A stretch of 64,000 bases of DNA. Origin: JBGRQA01 sp041725895. Lineage in GTDB: Bacteria > Bacteroidota > Bacteroidia > Bacteroidales > Marinifilaceae. The translations under genes and the position numbers were made by a program. Below are positions 45,208-54,451 of this stretch, one piece after another; position 1 is the stretch's first letter, and each line of letters starts with the position of its first letter. A model generated the notes under the pieces. It had not been told where the DNA came from, ran no database searches, and saw only the letters and a list, made by a program, of their open reading frames with translations. The DNA is taken from assembly GCA_041725895.1 (NCBI GenBank), contig JBGRQA010000015.1, forward strand, positions 62,001 to 126,000, read 5' to 3'.

Positions 45208-47049
45208 TTAATTGTTGAACAGTAAGGAAATTGCAATGGCCCCTTTTCCGGCATGCATCCCAATTACCGGTGAAATATCTACTACAGAAACGGCCTTTTT
45301 CCCTGAAATTTGCATCATCCTATCTTCTGCTTTTTGAGCTCCTTTAGGATGATTTGCATGGAGTATGATGTAGTTCCATATTCTTTTTTGGGAGCTTATT
45401 TTTTCGATGTGCCTGAATATTTTATTCAGACTGGCTTTGGAACTGAAGGTTTTACCAAACAGAAGAGATTCTCCTTTTTCATTCATGGAAATTACAGGGT
45501 TAATACCAAGTGCATTGGCGACAACCCCTTTGGGTTTGGAAACGCGCCCTCCTTTTATCATGTAGTGCAAATCTTTGACACTGACATAGATTTTGGTGTG
45601 TTTTACATCGTTTTGTGTTTTTTTCACAATAGATTCAACAGTTTCTCCCGCTTTAATTCCTTGGGCTGCTTTTAGTACAAGTAAACCCAGACCTCCCGAT
45701 AAATTTTTGGAGTCGATTACATGAACTGGTTTGTTGAACTCTTTGGAAATTCGTTCCCCGGCTTTTACACTATTGGTAAAAGTTCCGCTAAAATTCCGGG
45801 TAAGATGTATTGCAATAATAGCATCGTAATGGGATGCCAAATGGGAGTATAGATTCGTAAATGTTTGTTCGTTTATTTGAGACGTTTTCGGAAATTCGGT
45901 GTGGGTTCTTAGTAAATCGTAAAACTGATTGGGTTGAATGGTGACTTTATCCAGGTAATGAGTTTCTCCAAAATTTAAATTTAAGGGAACCACATTGATT
46001 TGATAGAAGTCGATCAGTTCCTGTGACAAATCACAGGACGAATCAGTGACAAGTGCGATATTCCATTTTCTTTTGGTGGCTGCCTCTTGTTGTCGAACCA
46101 TGTCATCTACTTTTTGAAAAGTAATGATTCCCATATCTTTAAGATGATGAAAGAGTTTGGCCGGATGGTTGGTGTGCAAATGGAAGCGGCAAATTTGATC
46201 TCCACCGGCTACAACTACTGAATCACCATTCTTGCTTAATACTTCCTGAAGTTCTGTCTTGCTGGTTCTAAGATTCTTAATTATAGCTTCGGTACAATAG
46301 CGGTGGGCAATTTCGTCCTCATTTATAGTTTCGGAATGGATGAGTGAAATATTTTGCTGTGACTCAACAACCAGATTGCGGATGTTTCTGTTTTTAATGA
46401 AATCAACGATCCCTTCAATAAACAGTACAAACCCTTTGGCACCGGCGTCAACGAAACCCGATTTGTTTAATGCTGCTAGTTTTAAGGTGGTTTCGGCCAA
46501 AGAGTTTTCAAGTATTACAAAAGAATCAATGATTACATTTTTGAAATCGTGGATGGCTTCTTTTTTACTCATTAAATACTCCGACCATTGCTTAATAACC
46601 GTTAACATTGTTCCTTCCATTGGATTTGCAATGGCTTCGTAAATGTAAGGAACCGAGTTTTTTACACTTTCTGCAAATTCTGTCAGGGTAATAATGGGTT
46701 TGTTTTGGGTTGCACGACTCAGTCCGTGCAGAAACTGGGCAAATATGACTCCCGAATTTCCTCTGGCTCCAACTAATGCGGCATCTGCAATGTTGTTAAC
46801 CGTTGTTTTATACGATTTGTTGGGTTTGATATTGTCTATTACCCATCGAATGGTGGAAGCCAGGTTGGTACCTGTGTCCTTATCATTTACCGGGAAAATG
46901 TTGATTCTATTGATTTCGATCTGATTTTTCAGAATTTGATTGCCACCGGCGATAAACGCGTAGTACAGGAATTTTCCGTTGACAACTGGTATCTCAATTT
47001 TAGCCATATCTTCTATAGTAATTTGACTATTTTGTTGAATTGTATGCAT
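45208..47049 (-). CDS. DAK2-DegV fusion protein (fatty-acid kinase-like, FakA/FakB fusion)
   Basis: 613 residues. The N-terminal DAK2/DhaL kinase domain (about 25-225) has the nucleotide/magnesium loop NIFPVNDKDTGTN, ALVGARGNSGVIFAQFLHG and DAGAKGFVLFIEG. A middle FakA-like segment follows (about 240-325; GDSVVVAGGDQICRFHLHTNHPAKL). The rest (about 330-613) is a DegV/FakB fatty-acid-binding domain (ALVTDSSCDL, HLTRNFSGTFTNSV, HVIDSKNLSGGLG, YMIKGGRVSK). In Firmicutes FakA and FakB are separate and phosphorylate fatty acids; the product feeds PlsY, encoded at the end of this operon. Confidence 0.88.
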   Translation of the reverse strand: MHTIQQNSQITIEDMAKIEIPVVNGKFLYYAFIAGGNQILKNQIEINRINIFPVNDKDTGTNLASTIRWVIDNIKPNKSYKTTVNNIADAALVGARGNSGVIFAQFLHGLSRATQNKPIITLTEFAESVKNSVPYIYEAIANPMEGTMLTVIKQWSEYLMSKKEAIHDFKNVIIDSFVILENSLAETTLKLAALNKSGFVDAGAKGFVLFIEGIVDFIKNRNIRNLVVESQQNISLIHSETINEDEIAHRYCTEAIIKNLRTSKTELQEVLSKNGDSVVVAGGDQICRFHLHTNHPAKLFHHLKDMGIITFQKVDDMVRQQEAATKRKWNIALVTDSSCDLSQELIDFYQINVVPLNLNFGETHYLDKVTIQPNQFYDLLRTHTEFPKTSQINEQTFTNLYSHLASHYDAIIAIHLTRNFSGTFTNSVKAGERISKEFNKPVHVIDSKNLSGGLGLLVLKAAQGIKAGETVESIVKKTQNDVKHTKIYVSVKDLHYMIKGGRVSKPKGVVANALGINPVISMNEKGESLLFGKTFSSKASLNKIFRHIEKISSQKRIWNYIILHANHPKGAQKAEDRMMQISGKKAVSVVDISPVIGMHAGKGAIAISLLFNN

Positions 47050-47572
47050 TCCCTTTTTGAAGTAAACAATCCTTAGTCCAAAAAGTTGTTACGATTCTAA
47101 ATTTTATCCTGATGAATCAATTCTTTGTCGGACCTGTTTATCGTTGTAGGGTGTTGAGTTTCCCATGTCCTCGGATATCAACCCAGAATAGATCTTTGCC
47201 TAAAGATTGTATTCAGCTTTTTTATGATTGCTACGTACTTGACAGTGGTAAAGAATCCACAATACGATCTGTATTACTATAAAATTGCAAATTAATTTGC
47301 TTATAATCTAACAATAAGTTAATTATTTATTGAGATTGTGAAGATGGAGAAGGAATCTTTTTGGCAGAGAGGTATGTATTACTTAGGCTGTTTTTGTGAG
47401 CGAGCAAGTAACATCAGGCAAGGGGAACAAGAAGTGCAGGAAAAGTCCAATTTATTGTTTGTTTTGAATAGGGGAAGGGGGCCGGATAAATGGAGGAGGG
47501 GTGCCTGCCAGGCAAAGGGCCTGCAGGCTTCATTCCTGATTTTGTTTTTGACCTTGCTATTTTATACCGGAA
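47050..47572. other. Intergenic stretch, 523 bases
   Basis: Separates the DAK2-DegV gene from the end of the esterase gene. It contains a GC-rich patch with small inverted repeats (about 47502-47530, GCCTGC / GCAGGC) that may end the esterase transcript. A plus-strand frame of 137 codons overlaps the esterase gene and is not coding-like. Confidence 0.4.
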
Positions 47573-48355
47573 TTATCGCGCATAAAACTTCAAATATTTT
47601 TCAATATTTGATTTTATGTAGGCAACATTATGATGGCCAGGGAATATGTTGTTTTCAGTGTTTGCCCCTTTGTTTTTCAGAATTTCATGTAAAACTGAGC
47701 AGCCTTTGTAAAATTCACCTTCATCCTCATTACCGGCATCAAGGTAGATAGTAAGGTCCGACCAATCGTTTCGGTTTTTTGCAATATTTATTGGGTCATA
47801 TTTTTCCCAGGTTCCCTTGTCTTTAAAATAGGATTTATCCTCCTCTTCAAGTTTCAATTCTAACGCAGGCATGTGACCCCCTACTTTTGAAAAAAGATCC
47901 GGATTTCGGAATGCATAATGGAGAGCTGCATACCCACCGGCAGATGCTCCACCAATAAATCTTCCGTCTCGGTTTTCTATTGTGTTATAGTTGTTGTCTG
48001 TAAAAGGGATAACTTCTTTTATAAAGTAATCTTCATACATACCGGTGTGTATAACTCGATTGTATGGATCCATCACCTCTTTACAAGTCAGGGATGAATT
48101 CACACCCCTGCTATTTTCAATTCTTGGGCAAACAATTATCAATGGTTGTATTTCTCCATTCTCAATCAGTTGGTCTGCTGAGTTGGGTATGTCTACATCA
48201 AATAGTATATCTTCATTGCCGCTTCTTCCATGCAAAAAGTACAACACAGGTAATGGAGTGTTTCTATCGCAGGCAGGGAGATAAACCTGCATGGCCATCT
48301 TTTTCCTTAGATGATAGCTATAGAATTTTACATGTTCTATTTTTGATTTATTCAT
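47573..48355 (-). CDS. Alpha/beta-hydrolase esterase (putative esterase D / feruloyl-esterase-like)
   Basis: 260 residues. The oxyanion segment PVLYFLHGRSGNED, nucleophile elbow GGASAGGYAALHYAF (Ser138), a candidate acid in IYLDAGNEDEG and candidate His in FPGHHNVAY make a complete triad. No signal peptide is visible, so it is probably cytoplasmic. Related enzymes hydrolyse S-formylglutathione, feruloyl esters or siderophores; the substrate here is unclear. Confidence 0.82.
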   Translation of the reverse strand: MNKSKIEHVKFYSYHLRKKMAMQVYLPACDRNTPLPVLYFLHGRSGNEDILFDVDIPNSADQLIENGEIQPLIIVCPRIENSRGVNSSLTCKEVMDPYNRVIHTGMYEDYFIKEVIPFTDNNYNTIENRDGRFIGGASAGGYAALHYAFRNPDLFSKVGGHMPALELKLEEEDKSYFKDKGTWEKYDPINIAKNRNDWSDLTIYLDAGNEDEGEFYKGCSVLHEILKNKGANTENNIFPGHHNVAYIKSNIEKYLKFYAR

Positions 48356-48431
48356 TAAAACTGGTGTTTGTTAATCGGTTTTATCTCACTCATGAGGTGG
48401 TGTAAGGTTATTCGATTAAAAATTGCTAGTT

Positions 48432-49229
48432 TTATTCAAATTCAATGGCCCAATTGTTTCTGAAGGATTCTAATTGGGGAACCAAACAAGTTCTTTCATC
48501 CATTTTATTCAAAACAAAAATTGGGATGGTATCCTCTCTTTTTTTGTTGCATATAATTGAGAGATCGGTTGTAAAAGATTCTCCAATTCTGGTTCCATTC
48601 TTGGTTTCGTATTCGTAATGAACGATTGTACCCAGTCCCCAATTAAAAATAGGAATGCCAGATTTAGGAATCATAGAGACTATTTTCCCTCTTGATACTT
48701 CTCCGTACTTATATATTTTTAGTTCTTTTCTCATCTGAATTACAGAGTAGATCAAAAAAGGTAAACCGATAAGTAGGAAGGGAATGGGAATCAGAAAAAG
48801 GAAACCCATTGAGAAATCGGATGGCCTTACCCCAGCGATTATTGAATTTCCGTTAAGTTCTTTAACTCTAACGGTCTGTCCAATTTTTAGGTCTATGATG
48901 CTTCGATCTTCCAGAACTTTATATTTCGATTCTATTTCTGTTCCCTGGACCCTGTATTTGTATGAAACAATTGTTGGATGAACTCCGTTTATTGTAACAT
49001 TGTATTTAGTCTCAAGATCAGTTATTTCACCAGCAATTTCTTTGCCATGCGTATTGATTTGGTCATAATCAATTGTATCATTTCCCATTGATGAGAATAC
49101 GGCAGTTAAAATAGTTACTAGTAAAACAGGTATTACAGTAAAAAGAAATCCGCAAAGCATTGGAATTGGTTTCTTTTTCAAAATGTTGATAATAGTAGAT
49201 GTTCTTACTTTTCTTGGTAAGTCGTTCAT
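48432..49229 (-). CDS. DUF3592-like membrane protein
   Basis: 265 residues. Two membrane helices (about 22-45 and 145-170) bracket a beta domain of the DUF3592 pattern (GEITDLETKYNVTINGVHPTIVSYKYRVQGTEIESKYKV, then IGQTVRVKEL). A second copy of the beta domain follows the second helix (SRGKIVSMIPKSG, GLGTIVHYEYETKNGTRIGESF). Function of such proteins is unknown. Confidence 0.65.
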   Translation of the reverse strand: MNDLPRKVRTSTIINILKKKPIPMLCGFLFTVIPVLLVTILTAVFSSMGNDTIDYDQINTHGKEIAGEITDLETKYNVTINGVHPTIVSYKYRVQGTEIESKYKVLEDRSIIDLKIGQTVRVKELNGNSIIAGVRPSDFSMGFLFLIPIPFLLIGLPFLIYSVIQMRKELKIYKYGEVSRGKIVSMIPKSGIPIFNWGLGTIVHYEYETKNGTRIGESFTTDLSIICNKKREDTIPIFVLNKMDERTCLVPQLESFRNNWAIEFE

Positions 49230-49720
49230 TTGTTCTTACTGATTTGTTAATATATTTGGTTGCACCGGAATGATAAGGTGCTGCTTTTCAGAGCAGTTTT
49301 TCGTTTCAATGAAAGGTGGATTGGTTGTAACTGATTGTCCTATAGTTGTCCGTACGGGAAAATGGGTTTGGCCGTGTGAGTTCGTCCTGAACACAGAGGC
49401 TATCAATTGCATTTACTGTCAAAAAATCGCAAAATTGTGAAATTATTTGCAATCAGTATAACAATAGGTTTATTATTTTTTTAAAGGATATGGGATTTTC
49501 TGATCATATCTCATAAGGGAGAAAAGTATCATCAAGTATTTTTGTAACTTAAGAGCTAGAGATTACTGACAGAAGGGGAAAGGAGGGGAATATAAGTTTT
49601 AAGTGTTTCCTTCGGAGATTTGCTTCATTTTCAGTAGAGAAAATGTGCCGCCAGACAACATGACTGACGGTTGTTCTATATTTTGCTGCAAATTATTTTC
49701 TGTCTTATATTTCTTCGGGT
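49230..49720. other. Intergenic stretch, 491 bases
   Basis: Lies between the DUF3592-like gene and the end of the radical SAM gene. AT-rich in part (49420-49500). No convincing gene or hairpin was found. Confidence 0.4.
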
Positions 49721-50590
49721 TTACTCTTTCAATTTTTGATCTTCGATATGAGTTACAATTTCGTCAAACTTTAACTGTAAATCGTGTTTTTTCAATAGAT
49801 CCCGAACGATAGGTTCCATATCCTGGCGATACTTCTTGGTTTGCGATTGAGCATATACTTCCTGAATTTCTTCAGGTTCTTCTTTTAAAATCTTATTTAC
49901 TCGATTTTTTACATATTTGGGTAGGTTTAAATACTCAATTTTAACTGTTTTGGTTCCGCTATTGGCAATCTTCTTAAAAAGCTGGTCTAACAGTTCCGGT
50001 TGGGATTTAATATGTGGTAGAAGGGGCCCCACAAAGGCATAGGTTCTTATGCCTGCATCATTTAACTTTTTCAAAGTATCAATCCGGGTACTTGCCAGGG
50101 GAGCTTGAACTTCCAAAAATCGACTCAAGGAATCATCCGAAGTAGTAATACTTAAGCCTACTTCTACATTCTTTAGTTTCTTCAGAATTTCCAAATCTTT
50201 TAGAACCATTGGCGATTTGGTTAAGATCCCTACTCTACCCTGATAATTGGCTTCAGCAAAGACCTTTAAGATTCCTCTTGTTAGGCGGTATTTGTTTTCC
50301 AGCCCCTGGTATGGATCTGTTACAGTGCTTAATATCACCCTGGGGTGTGGATCTTTCTTTATCAAACGTTGAATATCCTTTTTCATCAATTCCACAGCGT
50401 TTGTTTTTACATGCACGTAGTTGCCCCAATCGTCGTTGCTTTTGCCTATGTAACGTCCCATAAAAGTTGCAAAGCAATACATACAACCAAACTGACAGCC
50501 GGTATATGGATTAATAACATAGTCTGCACTTGGTACCGAAGTTCTACCAATAATTGATTTTGCCTGTATTTCTTTGATTTCGATTGCCAT
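49721..50590 (-). CDS. SplB-like radical SAM protein
   Basis: 289 residues from the ATG at 50590; the frame opens two codons earlier at a GTG. The radical SAM cluster motif is TGCQFGCMYCFA (C-x3-C-x2-C, about residues 32-39), preceded by VINPYTGC as in the spore-photoproduct-lyase-like group. Later parts fit too (LSTVTDPYQGLENKYRLTRGIL, VGLSITTSDDSLSR, FVGPLLPH). Such stand-alone SplB-like proteins are widespread and their substrates are mostly unknown. Confidence 0.88.
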   Translation of the reverse strand: MAIEIKEIQAKSIIGRTSVPSADYVINPYTGCQFGCMYCFATFMGRYIGKSNDDWGNYVHVKTNAVELMKKDIQRLIKKDPHPRVILSTVTDPYQGLENKYRLTRGILKVFAEANYQGRVGILTKSPMVLKDLEILKKLKNVEVGLSITTSDDSLSRFLEVQAPLASTRIDTLKKLNDAGIRTYAFVGPLLPHIKSQPELLDQLFKKIANSGTKTVKIEYLNLPKYVKNRVNKILKEEPEEIQEVYAQSQTKKYRQDMEPIVRDLLKKHDLQLKFDEIVTHIEDQKLKE

Positions 50591-51003
50591 TTTCACTCAC
50601 TATTTTAATTGACTCGTATATTCTAGTTCTGTTTTCCCATTTGTAGAACAAAGATGGGATGGGAATCGAGAGCAGGAAAGGTAGATGTTGGCAAAAAATG
50701 GTTAATCTGTTCCTTTGTGATTCTTTTTTTTTCTCTATTCTATTTTTTCGGTTTGATTTTACAGTGGGATAGTAGCTAATGGTATTTTTCATTATGTAGC
50801 AGGAAGAATCTTCCCCGAAGAGGGGGTGTTGTGAAGTGGACACAACTGTAAAGCAAGGAGAGTATTGTTCTATGATTATTGTATGATAAAATTATTATTA
50901 TATTAATAAATTTTAATAATTTTGAAATTTTCAATTGTACTTATTAAAAATTGCCTTATAAGTTTGCGGGATCGTTCCGTAAGTGGTGTCAGATATTTTC
51001 TAT
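50591..51003 (+). promoter_or_regulatory. Intergenic region with predicted promoter of the sigma-factor-like gene (50935-50966)
   Basis: A -7 box TAAGTTTG at 50959-50966 fits TAnnTTTG exactly, with TTG at 50935-50937 about 21 bases upstream as a -33 element. Flanking sequence is extremely A/T-rich (50880-50950). The transcript would begin near 50973, about 30 bases before the ATG at 51004. The left part of the gap shows nothing else. Confidence 0.5.
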
Positions 51004-51723
51004 ATGTTCGGAATTGTAAGGAAAAAGGATACTTGTGAAAAATTAATCTCAGAAATAGATCTTCTTAGATTAGCTGATAAAGTTGTACAGAAATATTATT
51101 ATACCATTCCTGCCTCTGAACGTGAAGATGTCAAGATGAGTATCATCGAAAACTTTTTAAGTCAGGAGGATAAAATCACTCAGCGATTCAAGGGGAATTC
51201 TGAAATTAAGACCTACTGCTTTGCTATACTCAATCGAATATGTTGTGGCATAATTAGAAAAGAACTCAAAAATTGGCAAACTAAGGGAGAGTGTATGCTC
51301 CAAAACGAAACCAATAATTCGAGTTCTCTTGCTGAAATGCTCATTGAGGATGAGATTATCTATCTGAATAGAATTTTTACCCTAATGGGCGATTCCCATA
51401 AGCTGGTTGTGTTTTTGGCATCTTTTTACAGATTGCATCCCAAAGAAATACTTGTAAAAGAATATGATGCCAATTATATAAAGAACAAGCTTCTGGACTT
51501 ATTGAATACCGAAAAGATAGCATCCAATGGTGAAATATATGAGATCTTATCCCATGTTGTAAATATTGTGGAATTGAAAGATATAAAGTCAGATGCGGTG
51601 CGTATGTGGCTTAATAAACAAATCGACCTTGTGATTTCCCGCTTGAATGGTTCTTTTAACAGAGCCAACTACGATAAAGAGAGTTTAGAAGTTCTGTTTG
51701 AATACTTCTATATTGAAAGATAA
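51004..51723 (+). CDS. Divergent sigma-70-like factor
   Basis: 239 residues from the ATG at 51004; a GTG seven codons earlier is the only alternative and would overlap the expected transcript start region. The N-terminal half has the look of sigma region 2 (LADKVVQKYYYTIPASEREDVKMSIIENFLSQEDKI, RFKGNSEIKTYCFAILNRICCGIIRKELKNW). The second half is helical but lacks a clean region-4 HTH. Next to it is an anti-sigma-like membrane protein with a zinc-finger motif, which supports the call. Similar atypical pairs occur in Bacteroidota. Whether it binds RNA polymerase is unproven. Confidence 0.55.
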   Translation: MFGIVRKKDTCEKLISEIDLLRLADKVVQKYYYTIPASEREDVKMSIIENFLSQEDKITQRFKGNSEIKTYCFAILNRICCGIIRKELKNWQTKGECMLQNETNNSSSLAEMLIEDEIIYLNRIFTLMGDSHKLVVFLASFYRLHPKEILVKEYDANYIKNKLLDLLNTEKIASNGEIYEILSHVVNIVELKDIKSDAVRMWLNKQIDLVISRLNGSFNRANYDKESLEVLFEYFYIER

Positions 51724-51749
51724 TTTTAACAAGAAAATTGGATCGAATT

Positions 51750-52535
51750 ATGGATCAAAAGCATTTAACGGAACAAGAAATTGCTCTTGTGGCAGAGGCT
51801 CTTGTTAAAGAAAACTATAATCAGCTCGATAATCGTATCAGAGAACATTTGGCTATTTGTAATTGTTGTGCCGATGAGGCACTTGTTGTTAGTGAGCTTA
51901 TAGCTGATCAAAAGTCTGATAGTAAAGATTCACAGCCTGATTCAATTACTATAGCTTCCAATCGTAATAAAATGAATTTCTTATGGATAGCTGCAAGTCT
52001 TGCCATTTGTTTTGGAATAGCTTATTGGTCTATTGAGTATTCCAATAGGTCAGCAATGTATGCCCATATCGAAAATACGCCTTCCAATGTAGTATCGAAG
52101 GTCATGAAGGATTCATTAGAAGTGCTTAAACCCAAACCGGTTGTTGTAAAGCAAAAAGTTACCGATAAAAAAACAATTGTATCCCAAACGACTCAAGTAA
52201 AAAAACCTCTTCTGGCATATCAAACAAATCCTCAAATGGAAGCATTGGTTGAACGATTTACAAACGAGGCCCACATGAGGGGGGGGCAAATTGAGGTTGT
52301 AAGTAAGTCACTTATTAAGGGGGAATTAAATAAAATTGAGCTCAGATGGAAGAATCCCGACAAAGCAGTTCTTATTCTTGAAATATTCGACAATAAGGGA
52401 ACCAAACTATCAGAAATTGAAACTCAGGATTCCATTTTCCATCCAACCCAATTGAACCAACCGGGCTTGTATTATTGGAAATTGATAGATGAAGATTTCG
52501 AGATGATTTTCTGTGGTAGAATTGTAGTAAAATAA
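51750..52535 (+). CDS. Anti-sigma-factor-like membrane protein with zinc-finger motif
   Basis: 261 residues from the ATG at 51750. N-terminal zinc-finger of the anti-sigma type (REHLAICNCCADEAL, His-x3-Cys-x2-Cys) at about residues 33-45, one transmembrane helix (about 72-90; FLWIAASLAICFGIAYW), then a periplasmic linker and a beta domain (about 185-261; GELNKIELRWKNPDKAVLILEIFDNKGTK, GLYYWKLI). It follows the sigma-like gene by 26 bases. It probably sequesters that factor and senses an envelope signal. Confidence 0.65.
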   Translation: MDQKHLTEQEIALVAEALVKENYNQLDNRIREHLAICNCCADEALVVSELIADQKSDSKDSQPDSITIASNRNKMNFLWIAASLAICFGIAYWSIEYSNRSAMYAHIENTPSNVVSKVMKDSLEVLKPKPVVVKQKVTDKKTIVSQTTQVKKPLLAYQTNPQMEALVERFTNEAHMRGGQIEVVSKSLIKGELNKIELRWKNPDKAVLILEIFDNKGTKLSEIETQDSIFHPTQLNQPGLYYWKLIDEDFEMIFCGRIVVK

Positions 52536-53577
52536 GCTTATTCCCTGGTAAAACAGGGTCAGAATCTTAATGGAAAATGAATCCACTAAGTTGTATGCTA
52601 AGATTTACAACTTAAAGATCCTTGACCTAAGGTTTGTTAATATAAGGAGTTCCTGCAATCACAGTCTAAGGGTCAACCAAACTCAATTCAATATTATGGG
52701 GCTTTTAATGGATGTGCTGCTATAATAGGAGTTTATAAAAGGGATTTTAGTGATGCCATCTATTAATAAGACCTAGATCAGGCTTACTGCAAAAGGCTAT
52801 CATTCGTACGATCGATATAGTACCCTCGAATTTTTGGATCGGAAATTCCTGCTTCTAAATTGAATTAAGCCTCACTAATATAGATTAATGCATGATTGCT
52901 ATTCGTAATTATTAGCGAATAAATATAATTCTTTAAAGGCTCTTAGTTTACCCAAAAGTATAAACCTATAAAAGATTGAGCAAATAGATACTCTCCATCT
53001 GCAAATGCATTATTCACTAAAGTGATAACTGACAAGTGTGTGCTGTAATAGAGCTTTAACTAGAGTATGTTATGTGATTTTCAATCTTGAAGAGAATGTA
53101 TGGATTATACCATTAAAATTTCCTTTTGATTAATTTATAATGCCGACATACATTTAGAGATCATTAAGAAACACAGTGCGCTTGATGGTCTATCTAAATG
53201 TATGTCGGTATTACCTTCCTTTTTACATTTATTCATGTTCGATTTCTGAAGAGTAAGATTCCAAAAAATGGATATACATGAAATGAATAGATGTTAATAA
53301 TTGATTTACGAAAAAACTTCAATTGAAAATAAGAATCCATGATTGTAAAAAAAAATAACACTTTCCAGGTTGAGTTGTAATATCCTGTATCTCAGCTTTG
53401 TATTGGTTCGAATCTGAGTGAGGCATCATTTTGTTAAAAAAAAAAGACAAAAATAATTTCAAAATCACCTCTTCCTTACAACTAATAATTAAGAAAACAC
53501 TCAGGGAATACAGTGTCATATTTGTTGTTAATCCTTTATGTAGTGTTACTAACATATCATAACGACTAATTTAATAT
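52536..53577. other. Intergenic stretch, 1042 bases, with one long hairpin
   Basis: No coding-like frame in either strand. The notable structure is the inverted repeat at 53138-53213, listed separately. A weak hairpin CCCTG-gtaaaa-CAGGG lies 12 bases after the anti-sigma stop. A CATATTTG (one mismatch to TAnnTTTG) near 53515-53522 may serve the next gene. Confidence 0.45.
53138..53213. repeat. Long inverted repeat / hairpin of unknown role
   Basis: The outer arms (53138-53158 and 53193-53213) pair at 20 of 21 positions (TAATGCCGACATACATTTAGA against its complement). The inner arms GATCATTAAG and CTTGATGGTC add eight further pairs around a 12-base loop. It is longer and more perfect than a simple terminator, lies far from both neighbouring genes and could be a miniature element or a small structured RNA. 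Confidence 0.6.
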
Positions 53578-53586
53578 TTGAAGAAG

Positions 53587-54408
53587 ATGAGAAAAGTACA
53601 GCTTATTGGGTTTTTTATGCTTTTGTGTACGCTAGTCTTTGCACAAAAACCTAATGTAGAATGTGTCAAGTTTCGTGATGGTTTTGACAATTTCCCTCTC
53701 CCGGGGAAGGGGAAAATAACCCTTTTGGATGGAAAAGTTATACCCGGAGAGTTTCGGCAGGGTATGACAGTAAAATTGTTTAAATGGCAGTGGTATGATA
53801 AGAAAGGGAAACTGCATCAAATACTACCAAAGCAAGTGGCACGGGTTGATTTTTATCCTGATCAAAAATTTGTTGAAAAGAATATCGAAGTGAATATAGG
53901 GATCAACATTGGAGGCAAAGATGCGTGTAAGGTGGAGTCGAAAAACCTCCCCTTTAATATTAAACAATTCAAGAATTTTGAGAAGAAGAAATACTATTCG
54001 CCACTGGTGTTGGAACGTGTCGTAACCCAGATTAATAGAAAGGGAAAAGAGAAAGCTAAATTAATGGTTTTAGTGAATAATGGTTTCGATCATAAGTATA
54101 AAGTATATGTCGATTTAGGACATCATTTGACCTCCTTTGGTCGGGATTTTTCATTTACAAATTTAATTTTTGGCAACAAGGAAATGGGAGACTATTACCG
54201 ATCCTTTAGAGTTGTAAAAGTTGGAGAAAAGAAGAGTATTCTTTTGCGTAAACCAAGTGGTATTTCCTTCCTTTTCGGTGCTTTTCGAAACAAAGAGTTC
54301 GTGGAGTTATTTGGTGAAAATAAAGAATTTATGGCTTGTTATCCAAGGTCATTCAAACGCAAATTTAAATATACACCTGAATTCTTTTGGGTTTATGATC
54401 AAAAATAG
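53587..54408 (+). CDS. Secreted protein of unknown function
   Basis: 273 residues from the ATG at 53587 (a TTG three codons earlier is less likely). Signal peptide about 1-19 (ends LVFAQ). The mature protein is basic and beta-rich with no motif that I recognise (KITLLDGKVIPGEFRQGM, LPKQVARVDFYPDQ, LGHHLTSFGRDFSF). It stands 43 bases before the FN3-repeat lipoprotein gene and is likely in one transcript with it. Confidence 0.6.
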   Translation: MRKVQLIGFFMLLCTLVFAQKPNVECVKFRDGFDNFPLPGKGKITLLDGKVIPGEFRQGMTVKLFKWQWYDKKGKLHQILPKQVARVDFYPDQKFVEKNIEVNIGINIGGKDACKVESKNLPFNIKQFKNFEKKKYYSPLVLERVVTQINRKGKEKAKLMVLVNNGFDHKYKVYVDLGHHLTSFGRDFSFTNLIFGNKEMGDYYRSFRVVKVGEKKSILLRKPSGISFLFGAFRNKEFVELFGENKEFMACYPRSFKRKFKYTPEFFWVYDQK

Positions 54409-54451
54409 AACACAAGAAAATAAGTTTTTTTTAAATAAATTATAGTTAGAA

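Noticed and set aside
47338..47751. 137-codon plus-strand frame overlapping the esterase end
   Set aside because: Composition is not protein-like and it overlaps a well-supported esterase gene on the other strand.
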